In this document: in pieces, positions 18,364 to 26,923 of the stretch
Position numbering within the stretch: the stretch's first letter is position 1
Layout of the letters: every line of letters begins with the position of its first letter
Origin: CAYMAI01 sp964388445
Lineage (GTDB): Bacteria > 4484-113 > JAGGVC01
Direction of reading: 5' to 3'
Length of the DNA: 64,000 bases
Assembly: GCA_964388445.1 (NCBI GenBank)
Contig: CAYMAI010000001.1
Location: 186,001 to 250,000 of the forward strand
The notes under the pieces: generated by a model
What the model was told of the DNA's origin: nothing
Seen by the model: the letters and a program-made list of their open reading frames with translations, nothing else
Database searches by the model: none
Program-made: the position numbers and the translations under genes

Positions 18364-18400
18364 CGCCTCCTATTTTGGAGGCGGGGTTTTCCAACCCCGC
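18364..18400. terminator. Hairpin pair in the thrS/lipoprotein gap, possible terminator
   Basis: CGCCTCC-TATTTT-GGAGGCG (18364-18383) overlaps a second stem GCGGGG...CCCCGC (18381-18400). The pair lies downstream of the minus-strand lipoprotein gene in an otherwise AT-rich 270-base gap (18174-18444) with no gene. No long T tract follows on either strand, so termination is only possible. Confidence 0.4.
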
Positions 18401-18444
18401 TAAATCCGCGTGACCTAAATTCCTGCGCGCATTTTTTTAATTGA

Positions 18445-20340
18445 CTACAAAATCCTGACGACGCCGAACGGCGGCGTACCCGTGAATCGCACCATTTCGC
18501 GCTCGTCTGCCGGCCCCATATCGGCGTTCGCTCCCACGCTTAAAAGCCGCCAGGCGAATCCCGCGAGGCTCGTATCGGGGTCGGGCTCGATCGTTATGTA
18601 AAACAGCCACGCCGGATTTCTGAAATCGTACTCCGTACCCAGAAAATCGCGCCCCGGCGCGTTATACGGCGCGCCTTGCCCCGCGTGCGGCCCCTGTCCG
18701 TCCATCGCGGGCGCCGCCGGATTTTTGAATCTGCCCAAACTTTCGAGCACGTTGTCGGTCTGGTGAAACGCCCAAGCTTGGTACGCCCAGCCCGGCACTT
18801 CGGTCAAATCCGGCAGGTTCAGGCTAGACACCGGCTCGGTTTCGCCTTCGGGAACCGTCACGAACCACACGCCTTGATAAAACGGATTTCCGGCAACAAC
18901 CGTAATCCAGTCGTTTCCGCCCGCAAGCGTGGGATGCGGAAAGTACACCGGCGTTTCATTCGGCGGATTCGCGCTATCGCGCGCATGCACGGCGAGCGAC
19001 AGGTTTTCGCCAATCGCGGAAATGTCGTCGGCGGTCAGCGTAATCGAAAATGGCGCATCTTCCTGGCCGCTTACGCCCAGCGTTATCACGCGCCCCTGCT
19101 CTTGCGCCAGCGCATAATTCAGCTCGTTTCCCTGCTGCCAGTAAAGCACGTAAGAAACGGGCGGCGTCAGCGCGTCCACGGCCTCGCCGAATCTGATGTC
19201 GATTTCCGTGCCCAAAATGTTGTAGGCGCCGGAGATAATCCCGCGGCCTTCCGTCCACGTGGGAGGCATGTAATCGCCCGGCCCCACGGTCAACCAGTCG
19301 CGCCCGTTCGAATGAGTCAAGTTTTGCGCAAGCGGCTCGGTTTCGTTCGGCGGGTCGGCGGAGTCTCGCGCCAGCACCGAAATCGAAATCGGGCCGTCAA
19401 TGTCCGGGATGTCAGCCGCCGTTATCGTCGCGGAATACGGCGCATCTTCTTGCCCGGAAATGTCGAGAGCAATCGCTCTGCCGTTTTCGCGCGCGTCCGC
19501 GAAATCGATTGAAAATCCTTCCTGCCAGTACGCGACGTACGAAACCGGCGGCGTATCTTCGTCTTCCGCAGCGCCGAAAGTTATGTCAATCGTGCTCGCG
19601 CCTTCGTTAAAAACCGCGGTTAGAATTCCCGCCTGGCTGGCGAGCGTCCACGCCGGCGGCGTTTCTTCCCCATCCTGCGACGCTCTTCGTTGCGGCAGGG
19701 GAATATTCGCGGCCGGGTTTCGCTTTACCGGCGCGGCCGACGCCTGCGCGGGCGGCCTGTTCGTGGGAATCGCCAGCATTATTTTTCCCGCCGGGGCTTG
19801 AAAAACGTTCGGCAGCCCGCCGAAAACATTCTCGGTGTCGAAAGTCATGTTCGCCCTGCCGCGCACGTTCACGCCGCCCGCGAGCAAAATGCTGCCGCTC
19901 ATCACGCCGTCGTCCGGACCGACCGGTTCCACAGTGAGATACACGGTTTCGATGTCGCTTTTCTCGATTTCTTCGGGCAGTTCGAACTGAATTTGCGTGT
20001 TCGTAAGCGTTCCTATTGACGTGAATCCCGGCGGCAAGTTTCCCGGCTCGTGGTCGTGATATTCCGGAGGCCAAAGAACGGAATCGACCACGACGAATCT
20101 GAGCACCGAAAAACGCTCGGACTCGGTTTCCACCCAAAATTGAAACACGCCGCCGTCATTGGCGAGCGTGGGCAGGCTGAAATTCTGAAGCTGAAAGACC
20201 GTAAACTCGTCGCCGCTTTCGAACAGCGGCCGTATTAACCCGCCGCCGCAGGACGCCGCGAGCGCGGCAAAAAGCGCCATCGCCGCCACGAAAGCGATGA
20301 AAGCGCCTTTGCGTTTCTTCGGGATTCGCCCGGAAATCAT
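18445..20340 (-). CDS. Surface lipoprotein with two PPVSY/YWQ repeat domains and an RskA-like C-terminal domain
   Basis: About 631 aa from ATG 20340; a GTG at 20373 is in frame, but a TAGAAT -10-like element lies only about 8 bases before it. A basic N-terminus, hydrophobic helix and AASC lipobox mark an exported lipoprotein. Residues about 225-345 and 350-465 are two copies of a roughly 120-residue domain ('TPPVSYVAYWQEG', 'SGQEDAPYSATITAADI', 'HARDSANPPNET') also found in the protein at 684-3749. The C-terminal part ('GVWFVTVPEGE', 'LNLPDLTEVPGWAYQAWAF', 'LGRFKNP') resembles the extracytoplasmic domain of anti-sigma-K (RskA) proteins. No transmembrane helix beyond the leader. Function unknown. 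Confidence 0.75.
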   Translation of the reverse strand: MISGRIPKKRKGAFIAFVAAMALFAALAASCGGGLIRPLFESGDEFTVFQLQNFSLPTLANDGGVFQFWVETESERFSVLRFVVVDSVLWPPEYHDHEPGNLPPGFTSIGTLTNTQIQFELPEEIEKSDIETVYLTVEPVGPDDGVMSGSILLAGGVNVRGRANMTFDTENVFGGLPNVFQAPAGKIMLAIPTNRPPAQASAAPVKRNPAANIPLPQRRASQDGEETPPAWTLASQAGILTAVFNEGASTIDITFGAAEDEDTPPVSYVAYWQEGFSIDFADARENGRAIALDISGQEDAPYSATITAADIPDIDGPISISVLARDSADPPNETEPLAQNLTHSNGRDWLTVGPGDYMPPTWTEGRGIISGAYNILGTEIDIRFGEAVDALTPPVSYVLYWQQGNELNYALAQEQGRVITLGVSGQEDAPFSITLTADDISAIGENLSLAVHARDSANPPNETPVYFPHPTLAGGNDWITVVAGNPFYQGVWFVTVPEGETEPVSSLNLPDLTEVPGWAYQAWAFHQTDNVLESLGRFKNPAAPAMDGQGPHAGQGAPYNAPGRDFLGTEYDFRNPAWLFYITIEPDPDTSLAGFAWRLLSVGANADMGPADEREMVRFTGTPPFGVVRIL

Positions 20341-20428
20341 CCTGCGTCCCGCCTGAATTCGATCATCCGCCACAACCTTATTCTACCATCGGCGGGACGC
20401 AGGTAAACGGCGATATGTTCGGCAAGTT

Positions 20429-20434
20429 TATAAT
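20429..20434 (+). promoter_or_regulatory. -10 element immediately before the radical-SAM gene
   Basis: TATAAT ends 8 bases before the ATG at 20443 and no Shine-Dalgarno lies between, which predicts a leaderless transcript. The -35 is weak. Confidence 0.5.
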
Positions 20435-20442
20435 CGGCGCGC

Positions 20443-21351
20443 ATGAGCGAACCGCTTTACAAATCGCTTTTGGAATCTGGTTGGCGCGAAAAGCTTGAAC
20501 AACTGCGCGAATTGTTCAGCCCGTGTATGTTCTGCCCGCGTCTATGCGGCGCGATGCGCGCCGATGACGAGCCTGGCGAATGCGGCAGCGGTCTTCACGC
20601 GTCGGCTGGCAGCCACAACCTGCACTTCGGCGAAGAACCGCCGGTTTCCGGAACGCGCGGCAGCGGCACGGTGTTTTTCAGCGGCTGCAATCTGCACTGC
20701 CTTTTCTGCCAGAACTATCCGCTAAGCCAAATGCGGCACGGCGAGGCCGTAACCGCGGAAAAACTCGCCGGAATGTATCTCGAACTTCAGCGTCGCGGCG
20801 CGCACAACTTGAATCTCGTAACGCCGAGCCACGTTAACCTGCAGTGGTTCGAGGCGCTGTTCATTGCGGCGCAAAACGGATTTTCGCTTCCCGTCGTTTA
20901 TAACTGCGGCGGATACGACAGGGTAGAAGTTCTGCGGATTTTCGAAGGCGTAATCGACGTTTATATGCCGGACGCGAAATATCGCGACGCCAAGCTTGCC
21001 GCCGAATTGAGCGATGCGAAGGACTATCCCAAAGTGAACCAGGCGGCGCTTATCGAAATGCACCGCCAAGCCGGCCCGCTCGTGACCGACGCCGCCGGAA
21101 TCGCAGTAAGGGGAATGCTCGTGCGGCATTTGATGCTCCCCGGCAAGCTCGAAAACACTCTCGCCGTTCTCGATGATATCGCCGCGATAAGCCCGGACAT
21201 TCCCGTAAGCCTGATGACGCAATATTTCCCCGCATACAAAGCGCCGGATACACCGGGGATGAACGAGCGCGTGACAAAGGCGGAATATCGCGCGGCGGAA
21301 AAACGCTGCCGCGAACTCGGCCTGATTAACGGCTATTTCCAGAGGCTGTGA
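20443..21351 (+). CDS. Radical SAM protein of the PflX / PflA-like family
   Basis: 302 aa. The radical-SAM cluster motif CX3CX2C is in 'FFSGCNLHCLFCQNYPLSQ'. A further N-terminal Cys set, 'CMFCPRLCGAMRADDEPGEC', is typical of the PflX (COG1313) branch. The family reduces SAM to a 5'-deoxyadenosyl radical; PflX substrates are not established. 'PDAKYRDAKLAAELSDAKDY' and 'VRHLMLPGKLENT' are further family blocks. It is transcribed alone; the upstream lipoprotein gene is divergent, and a -10 sits directly before the ATG. Confidence 0.88.
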   Translation: MSEPLYKSLLESGWREKLEQLRELFSPCMFCPRLCGAMRADDEPGECGSGLHASAGSHNLHFGEEPPVSGTRGSGTVFFSGCNLHCLFCQNYPLSQMRHGEAVTAEKLAGMYLELQRRGAHNLNLVTPSHVNLQWFEALFIAAQNGFSLPVVYNCGGYDRVEVLRIFEGVIDVYMPDAKYRDAKLAAELSDAKDYPKVNQAALIEMHRQAGPLVTDAAGIAVRGMLVRHLMLPGKLENTLAVLDDIAAISPDIPVSLMTQYFPAYKAPDTPGMNERVTKAEYRAAEKRCRELGLINGYFQRL

Positions 21352-21407
21352 TGTTAGATTAGCGGTGATAATGGGGTAAGCTCTCACCTGACTTTCATCT
21401 GCAGGTG

Positions 21408-21413
21408 TATAAT
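21408..21413 (+). promoter_or_regulatory. -10 element of the ORF6N gene
   Basis: TATAAT 34 bases before the preferred GTG at 21447. No good -35. Confidence 0.4.
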
Positions 21414-21446
21414 TTGGCTTTACATGGAACTATGACAGGAGAAAAA

Positions 21447-21973
21447 GTGAAAGACGATTTTTCATTGGTGCCTATAGAGAGAATCGAGAGCATGATCGAG
21501 ACTTTTCGCGGTCAGAAGGTGATGCTGGATTACAACTTGGCCGAGTTGTACGTGGTTGAAACGCGCACGCTGATTCAGGCCGTAAAGCGAAACATCAGTC
21601 GATTCCCCGAAGATTTTGCTTTTCAGCTAACGACGAAGAGTTTAAAAACTTGAGATCACAAAATGAGATCTCAAGATGGGGTGGAAGAAGATATCCGCCA
21701 TACGCGTTTACCGAGCAAGGCGTTGCGATGCTGTCGAGCGTTCTCCGAAGTGAGCGTGCAGTATCCGTGAACATCGCTATAATGCGTACTTTTGTTAGAC
21801 TGCGCGGAATCGTCTTTATGCAAAAAGAACTTTCCAATAAATTGGACGCGCTTGAAATAAAGTATGACTCGCAATTTATAATCGTTTTCGACGCAATCCG
21901 GAAGTTAATGCAACCGTCATCATCCAGCCAAGGAAAAATCGGATTTAAAAAAACGAAAAAGAAGGAAGAATAG
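21447..21973 (+). pseudogene. ORF6N-domain DNA-binding protein interrupted by a one-base frameshift
   Basis: The first segment starts at GTG 21447 after AGGAG (21437-21441) and shows the ORF6N signature: 'IETFRGQKVMLDYNLAELYV', 'VKRNISRFPEDFAFQLT'. It stops at 21653. The next frame continues the same domain: the bases from about 21636 read EEFKNLRSQNEIS, then 'RYPPYAFTEQGVAMLSSVLR' and 'NIAIMRTFVRLR', ending at 21973. A one-base deletion near 21630-21636 restores the expected family sequence. ORF6N proteins are usually about 170-300 aa and occur in phages and mobile regions. Either a recent pseudogene, a programmed frameshift or a sequencing error. Confidence 0.85.
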
Positions 21974-22153
21974 CAAACTATAAATTACACTTAGATGCTG
22001 TTCGTGTGTCCCGATGACACAATTAAAACTTCTGCTTGGATTTCGATTCCAAGTGTCCAGCTTAATGGGTGCTGTTCAAGTCCAGTATACATCATTCGCA
22101 TATCTAAGAATAAAGAAACTCGCGAGCAAACTTAGTTTAGCGGCCACCAAATT

Positions 22154-23176
22154 TTACCCGCGCTCTTCATACATACGCCTGTAATATTTCAAGTATTCGC
22201 CGCTTTTGATTTCGCGCCACCATTTTTCGTTCGACTTGTACCATTCCACGGTGGCGGCAAGCCCTTCCTCCAGCGAAACCGACGGTTTGAATCTAAGCTC
22301 CCGCTCGATTTTCGACGTGTCGAGCGCATACCTGAAGTCGTGGCCCGGCCTGTCCTTCACGCGCTCTATCATTTCTTCGCCCATTCCCATAAGTTCGAGA
22401 ATCGCCGCCGTAATCCGCAGATTCGTGACCGGTTCGCCTTCCCCCGGCCCGATGTTATACACCTCGCCCGGCCGTCCCTTTTCGAGCGCGGCGATAAGCG
22501 CGCGGCAATGGTCGTCGACGAAAATCCAGTCCCGCACGTTTTGACCGTCGCCGTACAGCGGCACTTTTTTTCCCTCGATAAGGTTCGTTACGAACAGCGG
22601 AATCAGCTTTTCGGGAAACTGATAAGGCCCGTAATTGTTCCCGCTTCGCGTAATCACGACCGGCGTTCCGAGCGAAACGAATGCCGCCATCGCCAGATGA
22701 TCCGCGCCTGCCTTCGACGCGGAATACGGATTGCGCGGCGCGAGCGGACTGTCCTCGGTGAACGGCAGTGCGGAAACGTCCGCCAGCGCGCCGTACACTT
22801 CGTCCGTCGAAACGTGAACCATTTTTCCTAAGCCGAAGTGGCGTACGCATTCGATTACGTTTTGCGTACCCAGAACGTTGGTGCGCACGAACGCTCCTGC
22901 GTCTTCTAGCGAGCGGTCGACGTGGCTTTCCGCGGCGAAATGCACGACGGCATCCGGTTTGAACAGCTCGAATGCCCGCTTTAAATCGTCCCTTTCCGCA
23001 ACGTCGCCTTTAATGAACGAATATGCAGGATTTTTCTCAACGCCTGATAGATTCGCAAGGTTGCCCGCATAGGTCAGCGCGTCGAAGTTCGCTATTTCAT
23101 ATTCGCCGCCGCTCAGCGCGAGCCGAATAAAATTGCTTCCGATGAATCCCGCGCCGCCTGTGACGAGTAGGCGCAT
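22154..23176 (-). CDS. rfbB: dTDP-glucose 4,6-dehydratase
   Basis: 340 aa. It converts dTDP-glucose to dTDP-4-keto-6-deoxyglucose, the second step of dTDP-rhamnose synthesis, for surface polysaccharide. Extended SDR features: Rossmann 'GGAGFIGSNFIR', 'HFAAESHVDRSLED', the Thr-Asp-Glu set 'VHVSTDEVYGAL', Tyr-Lys in 'NPYSASKAGADHL', 'NNYGPYQFPEKLIPLFV' and 'DWIFVDDHCRAL'. The start is directly adjacent to the stop of the upstream gene (TAG-ATG), so the two are co-transcribed. The other rml genes are not in the window. The 180 bases after its stop (21974-22153) hold no gene. Confidence 0.95.
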   Translation of the reverse strand: MRLLVTGGAGFIGSNFIRLALSGGEYEIANFDALTYAGNLANLSGVEKNPAYSFIKGDVAERDDLKRAFELFKPDAVVHFAAESHVDRSLEDAGAFVRTNVLGTQNVIECVRHFGLGKMVHVSTDEVYGALADVSALPFTEDSPLAPRNPYSASKAGADHLAMAAFVSLGTPVVITRSGNNYGPYQFPEKLIPLFVTNLIEGKKVPLYGDGQNVRDWIFVDDHCRALIAALEKGRPGEVYNIGPGEGEPVTNLRITAAILELMGMGEEMIERVKDRPGHDFRYALDTSKIERELRFKPSVSLEEGLAATVEWYKSNEKWWREIKSGEYLKYYRRMYEERG

Positions 23177-24004
23177 CTATCCGCCCCCGCCGTCCGCTTC
23201 GCCTGGCGCGTAATCGGTTACCAGGCCGTAAAGGTAGAACAAATAATAAAGCCGGGTCAGGTTTTTGTTCAAAAGCTTGATTAAATCCGGGTCGGCGCTC
23301 TGTTCCTTTTGCGCGATTAAAAGAATCGTTTCGAGTTCCCTTAAAACTTCGTCGGCGTTTTTCGGAATTTCTTCCTGCGAAAGTCTCGGCAGCATCGCCG
23401 GGTCGAACTGCGGGCCGCCTTCGCCCGGCACGAGGAACGGCTTGTTGCGTTTAAGCTCCAGCGCGATCGTCACGCCGGTCGCGTCCGGAATCGTCCAGCG
23501 CAGCCGCCCGGGCTCGACCGATGTCGGCTCCGGCGTGTTCCCGGCAAGCCCGACATAGCTTAAACGGCTCGGCAGGTTTATCGTGATGTCCGCCGAAATC
23601 GCGCCGCCTTCGTAAATGTACATCGGCGTCCTGAAGAACACGACGCTCGGGTCGTCTTTGTCCTCGATGAGATAGCTGCGCGTAGCAAAGTTCATCGAAA
23701 ACTTGTGGTCCTTCACCCTCACCGGAATGCGGCCCAGCTCGCGCGTGGCGCTCATATAAAGATACGTGCCGGTTTCCTGCGCAAGCCCGCTCCACGAATC
23801 GATGACGGTCACGATGCCGAAATCGTCCACCGAAAAGACCGACACGGCCTTTACCGGCGCGCTTTGCGTGGCGCCGTCCGTACTTCCGCCGCCGGCCGCG
23901 CCGGAATCCTGCGCGAATGCAACCGGCAGCGCCGGCGCGAACGCGCACGACGCAATCAACAGTGCACAAAGAAACAACTTAGTCCGCGCCATACCGGGCC
24001 TCAC
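23177..24004 (-). CDS. Secreted hypothetical protein upstream of rfbB
   Basis: 275 aa from GTG 24004; ATG 23992 (MARTKLFLC) is an alternative start. A signal peptide ends near AFAQ. The mature part has alternating beta strands ('RELGRIPVRVKDHKFSMNFA', 'ADITINLPSRLSYVGLAGNT') and an acidic helical C-terminus with 'LLNKNLTRLYYLFYLYGLV'. I do not recognise a family. It shares a transcript with rfbB, which hints at a cell-envelope link but proves nothing. Confidence 0.65.
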   Translation of the reverse strand: MRPGMARTKLFLCALLIASCAFAPALPVAFAQDSGAAGGGSTDGATQSAPVKAVSVFSVDDFGIVTVIDSWSGLAQETGTYLYMSATRELGRIPVRVKDHKFSMNFATRSYLIEDKDDPSVVFFRTPMYIYEGGAISADITINLPSRLSYVGLAGNTPEPTSVEPGRLRWTIPDATGVTIALELKRNKPFLVPGEGGPQFDPAMLPRLSQEEIPKNADEVLRELETILLIAQKEQSADPDLIKLLNKNLTRLYYLFYLYGLVTDYAPGEADGGGG

Positions 24005-24104
24005 TATTCAAAATCCCATGATAGCACGACGGAATTTTGCGCTCCGCGTTTGCAAATCGGCAAGCGGACAAGATATGCGAAATCAATCGCAGGACTGCAA
24101 TTCG

Positions 24105-24133
24105 TTGCAGTGGCAAAGTATTCGGAATAAAAT
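24105..24133 (+). promoter_or_regulatory. Promoter of the CoA-ligase operon
   Basis: TTGCAG (24105-24110), 17 bases, TAAAAT (24128-24133); the ATG is at 24151. Confidence 0.6.
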
Positions 24134-24150
24134 CGCGTTGTGATGCTTAA

Positions 24151-25791
24151 ATGACCCTTATCGTCGAAGCGATCGGCAAGCGGGAGCTTGCGCGATTCGG
24201 AATCGCCGTGCCGATGGGCAGCGCCGCGTCGTCGCCGGAAGAAGCTGGCGAAATCGCGCGCGCAATTCTCGAAACCGGTACTGCCGCACGCACCCGGCTC
24301 GATTACAACGAAAGCTCGCACAAACAAAATCAAAGCGTACGTCTTGAGAACGACACCGACAATGCCCCGGCGGTTCGAAAAATCGTCGTGAAGGCGCAGG
24401 TTCGCACGACCGGGCGCGCCGGAAAAGGCCTTGTGAAATTCTGCGACTCGCCGGAAAGCGCGTCGGCCGCGGCGGCGGAAATGCTTGCCGAAAATGTCGC
24501 GGGATTTCCCGTCGAGCAGGTTCTGATCGAGGAGTTCGTCGAAATCGAGCGCGAGTTTTTCGCTGCGATAATCACGGATACTGCCGCGGGGAAACCGCTG
24601 GCGATTTTCGCATCCCGCGGCGGAAGCGGCATCGAAGAAATCGCAAGCGAATATCCCGGCTCGATAGCGAAAAAACATATCGGCATTACGGACGGACTTC
24701 GCCCTTTCGAGGCGCGCGGCCTTGCGAAATCCGCAGGTCTTTCCGGCGCGGAAATGACGAAGGCCGGCGAGTTTTTGGAGAAGCTCTACGCCGCATATCG
24801 CGCACTCGACGCCCGCTCGCTGGAAGTCAATCCCGTCGCGCTAACGGCGGACGGGCGGTTAATCGCGGCGGACTGTCATCTCGTGGTGGACGATTACGCT
24901 GCTCTTCGCCAGCCGCAGCTAGGCATCGAAATCGCACGCGAACTGGGCCATCCGCCGACCGCGCTCGAACGCGCCGCGTACGCGTGCGAAAAGGGCGACT
25001 ATCGCGGCACCTTTTATTTTATACAGCTCGAAACCGGCTTTTCGAAGGGACAGAGCTACCTCGGCTTTCACGGCTCCGGCGGCGGCGGCAGCATGATGAG
25101 CATGGACGCTCTCGCAGGGCTGGGGTTTAAACCGGCGAACTTTTGCGACACGAGCGGCAATCCGCCCGCGTCGAAGGTTTATCGCGCCGCGAAAATAATC
25201 CTTTCGCAGCCGGGAATTGACGGATATTTTTTAAGCGGTTCCGGCGTCGCATCACAGGAGCAATATCACGGCGCGCGCGGGCTGATAAAAGCGTTTCGCG
25301 AAACTCCGCTTGCGATTCCGGCGGTAATCAGGCTCGGCGGCAACAAAGAGGAACTCGCAATCGAATATCTGAATCGCTTTTGCGCGGATTTGCCCGTTCC
25401 CGTCGAAGCGTACGGCAAGGACGACAAGGTAACGTTTTGCGCGGAGCGTATGAAAGCTCTCATCGATAATTTTTCTCCGCCGTCCGCCGCCGCGCTCGCA
25501 TCGGTTACGCCGCTGCATAACGAGGATATTCCCGAAAAACCCTACGAGTTCAAAACGCTGACCGGCAGGATAACCTTCGACCATTCGAAATGCGCGCTGT
25601 GCGAGTCGAAAGCATGCATCGACGCCTGCAAACCCGGAATTCTGTCGCTCGAAAACGGCGCACCAGCCCTGAACATATCCGCGGCGGATGCGGCGAAAGG
25701 AAAATGCACCGAGTGTCTCGCGTGCGAAGCCGAATGTTTTTACACCGGAAAACGCGCCGTTAAAATAGATTTGCCGGTGCCGGGATTCTAA
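24151..25791 (+). CDS. Succinyl-CoA synthetase beta-like (ATP-grasp) protein fused to a two-cluster ferredoxin domain
   Basis: 546 aa. Residues about 1-420 follow the SucC/ADP-forming acyl-CoA synthetase beta layout: an ATP-grasp region ('KIVVKAQVRTTGRAGKGLVK', 'EQVLIEEFVEIEREFFAAI', 'LEVNPVALTADGRLIAADCH') and a CoA-ligase region ('FHGSGGGGSMMSMDALAGLG', 'NPPASKVYRAAKIIL'). The last 75 residues add two cysteine sets, CX2CX4CX3C in 'CALCESKACIDAC' and CX2CX2CX3C in 'CTECLACEAEC', a 2x[4Fe-4S] ferredoxin pattern. Ordinary SucC is about 390 aa without this. The alpha-like gene follows 1 base later. Substrate cannot be read from sequence. Confidence 0.85.
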   Translation: MTLIVEAIGKRELARFGIAVPMGSAASSPEEAGEIARAILETGTAARTRLDYNESSHKQNQSVRLENDTDNAPAVRKIVVKAQVRTTGRAGKGLVKFCDSPESASAAAAEMLAENVAGFPVEQVLIEEFVEIEREFFAAIITDTAAGKPLAIFASRGGSGIEEIASEYPGSIAKKHIGITDGLRPFEARGLAKSAGLSGAEMTKAGEFLEKLYAAYRALDARSLEVNPVALTADGRLIAADCHLVVDDYAALRQPQLGIEIARELGHPPTALERAAYACEKGDYRGTFYFIQLETGFSKGQSYLGFHGSGGGGSMMSMDALAGLGFKPANFCDTSGNPPASKVYRAAKIILSQPGIDGYFLSGSGVASQEQYHGARGLIKAFRETPLAIPAVIRLGGNKEELAIEYLNRFCADLPVPVEAYGKDDKVTFCAERMKALIDNFSPPSAAALASVTPLHNEDIPEKPYEFKTLTGRITFDHSKCALCESKACIDACKPGILSLENGAPALNISAADAAKGKCTECLACEAECFYTGKRAVKIDLPVPGF

Positions 25792-25792
25792 T

Positions 25793-26695
25793 ATGACGAT
25801 ACTCATAAAACCCGAAATGAAAGTAATCGTGCAAGGGATAACCGGCCGCGAAGGGAGGGCGCGCGCCGCGTTGATGCGCGGCTATGGCATAAACGTGACG
25901 GGCGGCGTAACGCCGGGGCGCGGCGGCGAAACCGTGGACGGCGTGCCTGTGTGGGACTCGGTCGCGGAAGCCGTGGACGCGTCCGGCTGCGTGGACGCGA
26001 GCGTGCTTTTCATCCCCGCTCCTCTCGTGAAAGACGCGGCAATCGAGGCCTTCGCGGCGGGCGTGACTCTTGCGATAATCGTGCCCGACCGCGTGCCAAT
26101 TCACGACGTGATGGAAATAAAAGCCGCCGCGGAAAAATGCGGTGCGGAGTTTCTGGGTCCGAACACGCTCGGCACGCTTTCGCCGGATGTGGGCGTTCTC
26201 GGAATGATGGGCGGGAGCGCGGAAAGCGCGCGCAAGTTTTTCAGGCGCGGCCCGGCCGGCGTCGCGTCGCGCAGCGGCGGAATTACCTCGAGCATCGCGT
26301 ATTACCTGGGGAAGGCTGGGATTGGTTGCAGCAGCATCGTTCACGTTGGCGGCGATCCGATCGTCGGGCTGCCGCACCCGGCGGTACTTCGCAAATTCGA
26401 GGCGGACGAAGACACGAAACTCGTCGTGATGTTCGGCGAAATCGGCGGCACGCAAGAAGAAGAATGCGCGGAAATGATTATGCGCGGCGAATTCACGAAA
26501 CCGCTTGTAGCGTACATCGGCGGCAAGGGCGCGCGCGAAGGCACGCGGTTCAGCCATGCGGGCGCGATTATCGAAGCCGGCCGCGGAACTCACGATGGGA
26601 AAGTCGCGGCGCTTCGCGAAGCCGGCGCGATTATCGCGGAAACATACGACGCGATTCCGGAAACCGCGGCGGAAGTGATGAAGAGATTGGGTTAG
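25793..26695 (+). CDS. Succinyl-CoA synthetase alpha-like CoA-ligase subunit
   Basis: 300 aa, normal for SucD. CoA-binding Rossmann 'VIVQGITGREGRARAALMRG' and 'GVTPGRGGETVDGVPVWDSV'. 'GPNTLGTLSPD' and 'GGITSSIAYYLGKAGIG' are family motifs. The phosphohistidine loop is 'FSHAGAIIEAGRGT', with the active His in SHAGA. It forms a complex with the preceding beta-like chain for ATP-linked acyl-CoA/acid interconversion. The start is 1 base after the upstream stop. It ends before a candidate terminator at 26808. Confidence 0.92.
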   Translation: MTILIKPEMKVIVQGITGREGRARAALMRGYGINVTGGVTPGRGGETVDGVPVWDSVAEAVDASGCVDASVLFIPAPLVKDAAIEAFAAGVTLAIIVPDRVPIHDVMEIKAAAEKCGAEFLGPNTLGTLSPDVGVLGMMGGSAESARKFFRRGPAGVASRSGGITSSIAYYLGKAGIGCSSIVHVGGDPIVGLPHPAVLRKFEADEDTKLVVMFGEIGGTQEEECAEMIMRGEFTKPLVAYIGGKGAREGTRFSHAGAIIEAGRGTHDGKVAALREAGAIIAETYDAIPETAAEVMKRLG

Positions 26696-26807
26696 AAATC
26701 AGAAAAAGGAATTGTATAATAATCAGCATTACACTTCTTATATTGTTGCCAAGAATTACAGCGATTATCGTGATTATTAAGCCCGATTTTAGTGGGTGGT
26801 TATCAAA

Positions 26808-26835
26808 CGAGTAATGCCGCAGTTACTCGCTTTTC
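26808..26835 (+). terminator. Possible terminator of the CoA-ligase operon
   Basis: CGAGTAA (26808-26814), an 8-base loop, TTACTCG (26823-26829), then CTTTTC. The T run is short. The rest of the AT-rich 26696-26923 gap holds one TATAAT (26715) but no convincing gene. Confidence 0.5.
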
Positions 26836-26923
26836 AATGTGCATAAAAACATTCTATTACGTAGAAGGCTTAAACTCAACTTTGGTCCGATGATACAAAC
26901 TCTTCGCCTCTGTTTCCAATCCA

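Noticed and set aside
21974..22153. GTGTCCCGATGACAC stem as terminator after the ORF6N gene
   Set aside because: Short stem without a T tract.
26741..26814. Hydrophobic small peptide LLPRITAIIVIIKPDFSGWL
   Set aside because: No ATG/GTG start at good spacing and no RBS; probably the tail of an out-of-frame shadow.
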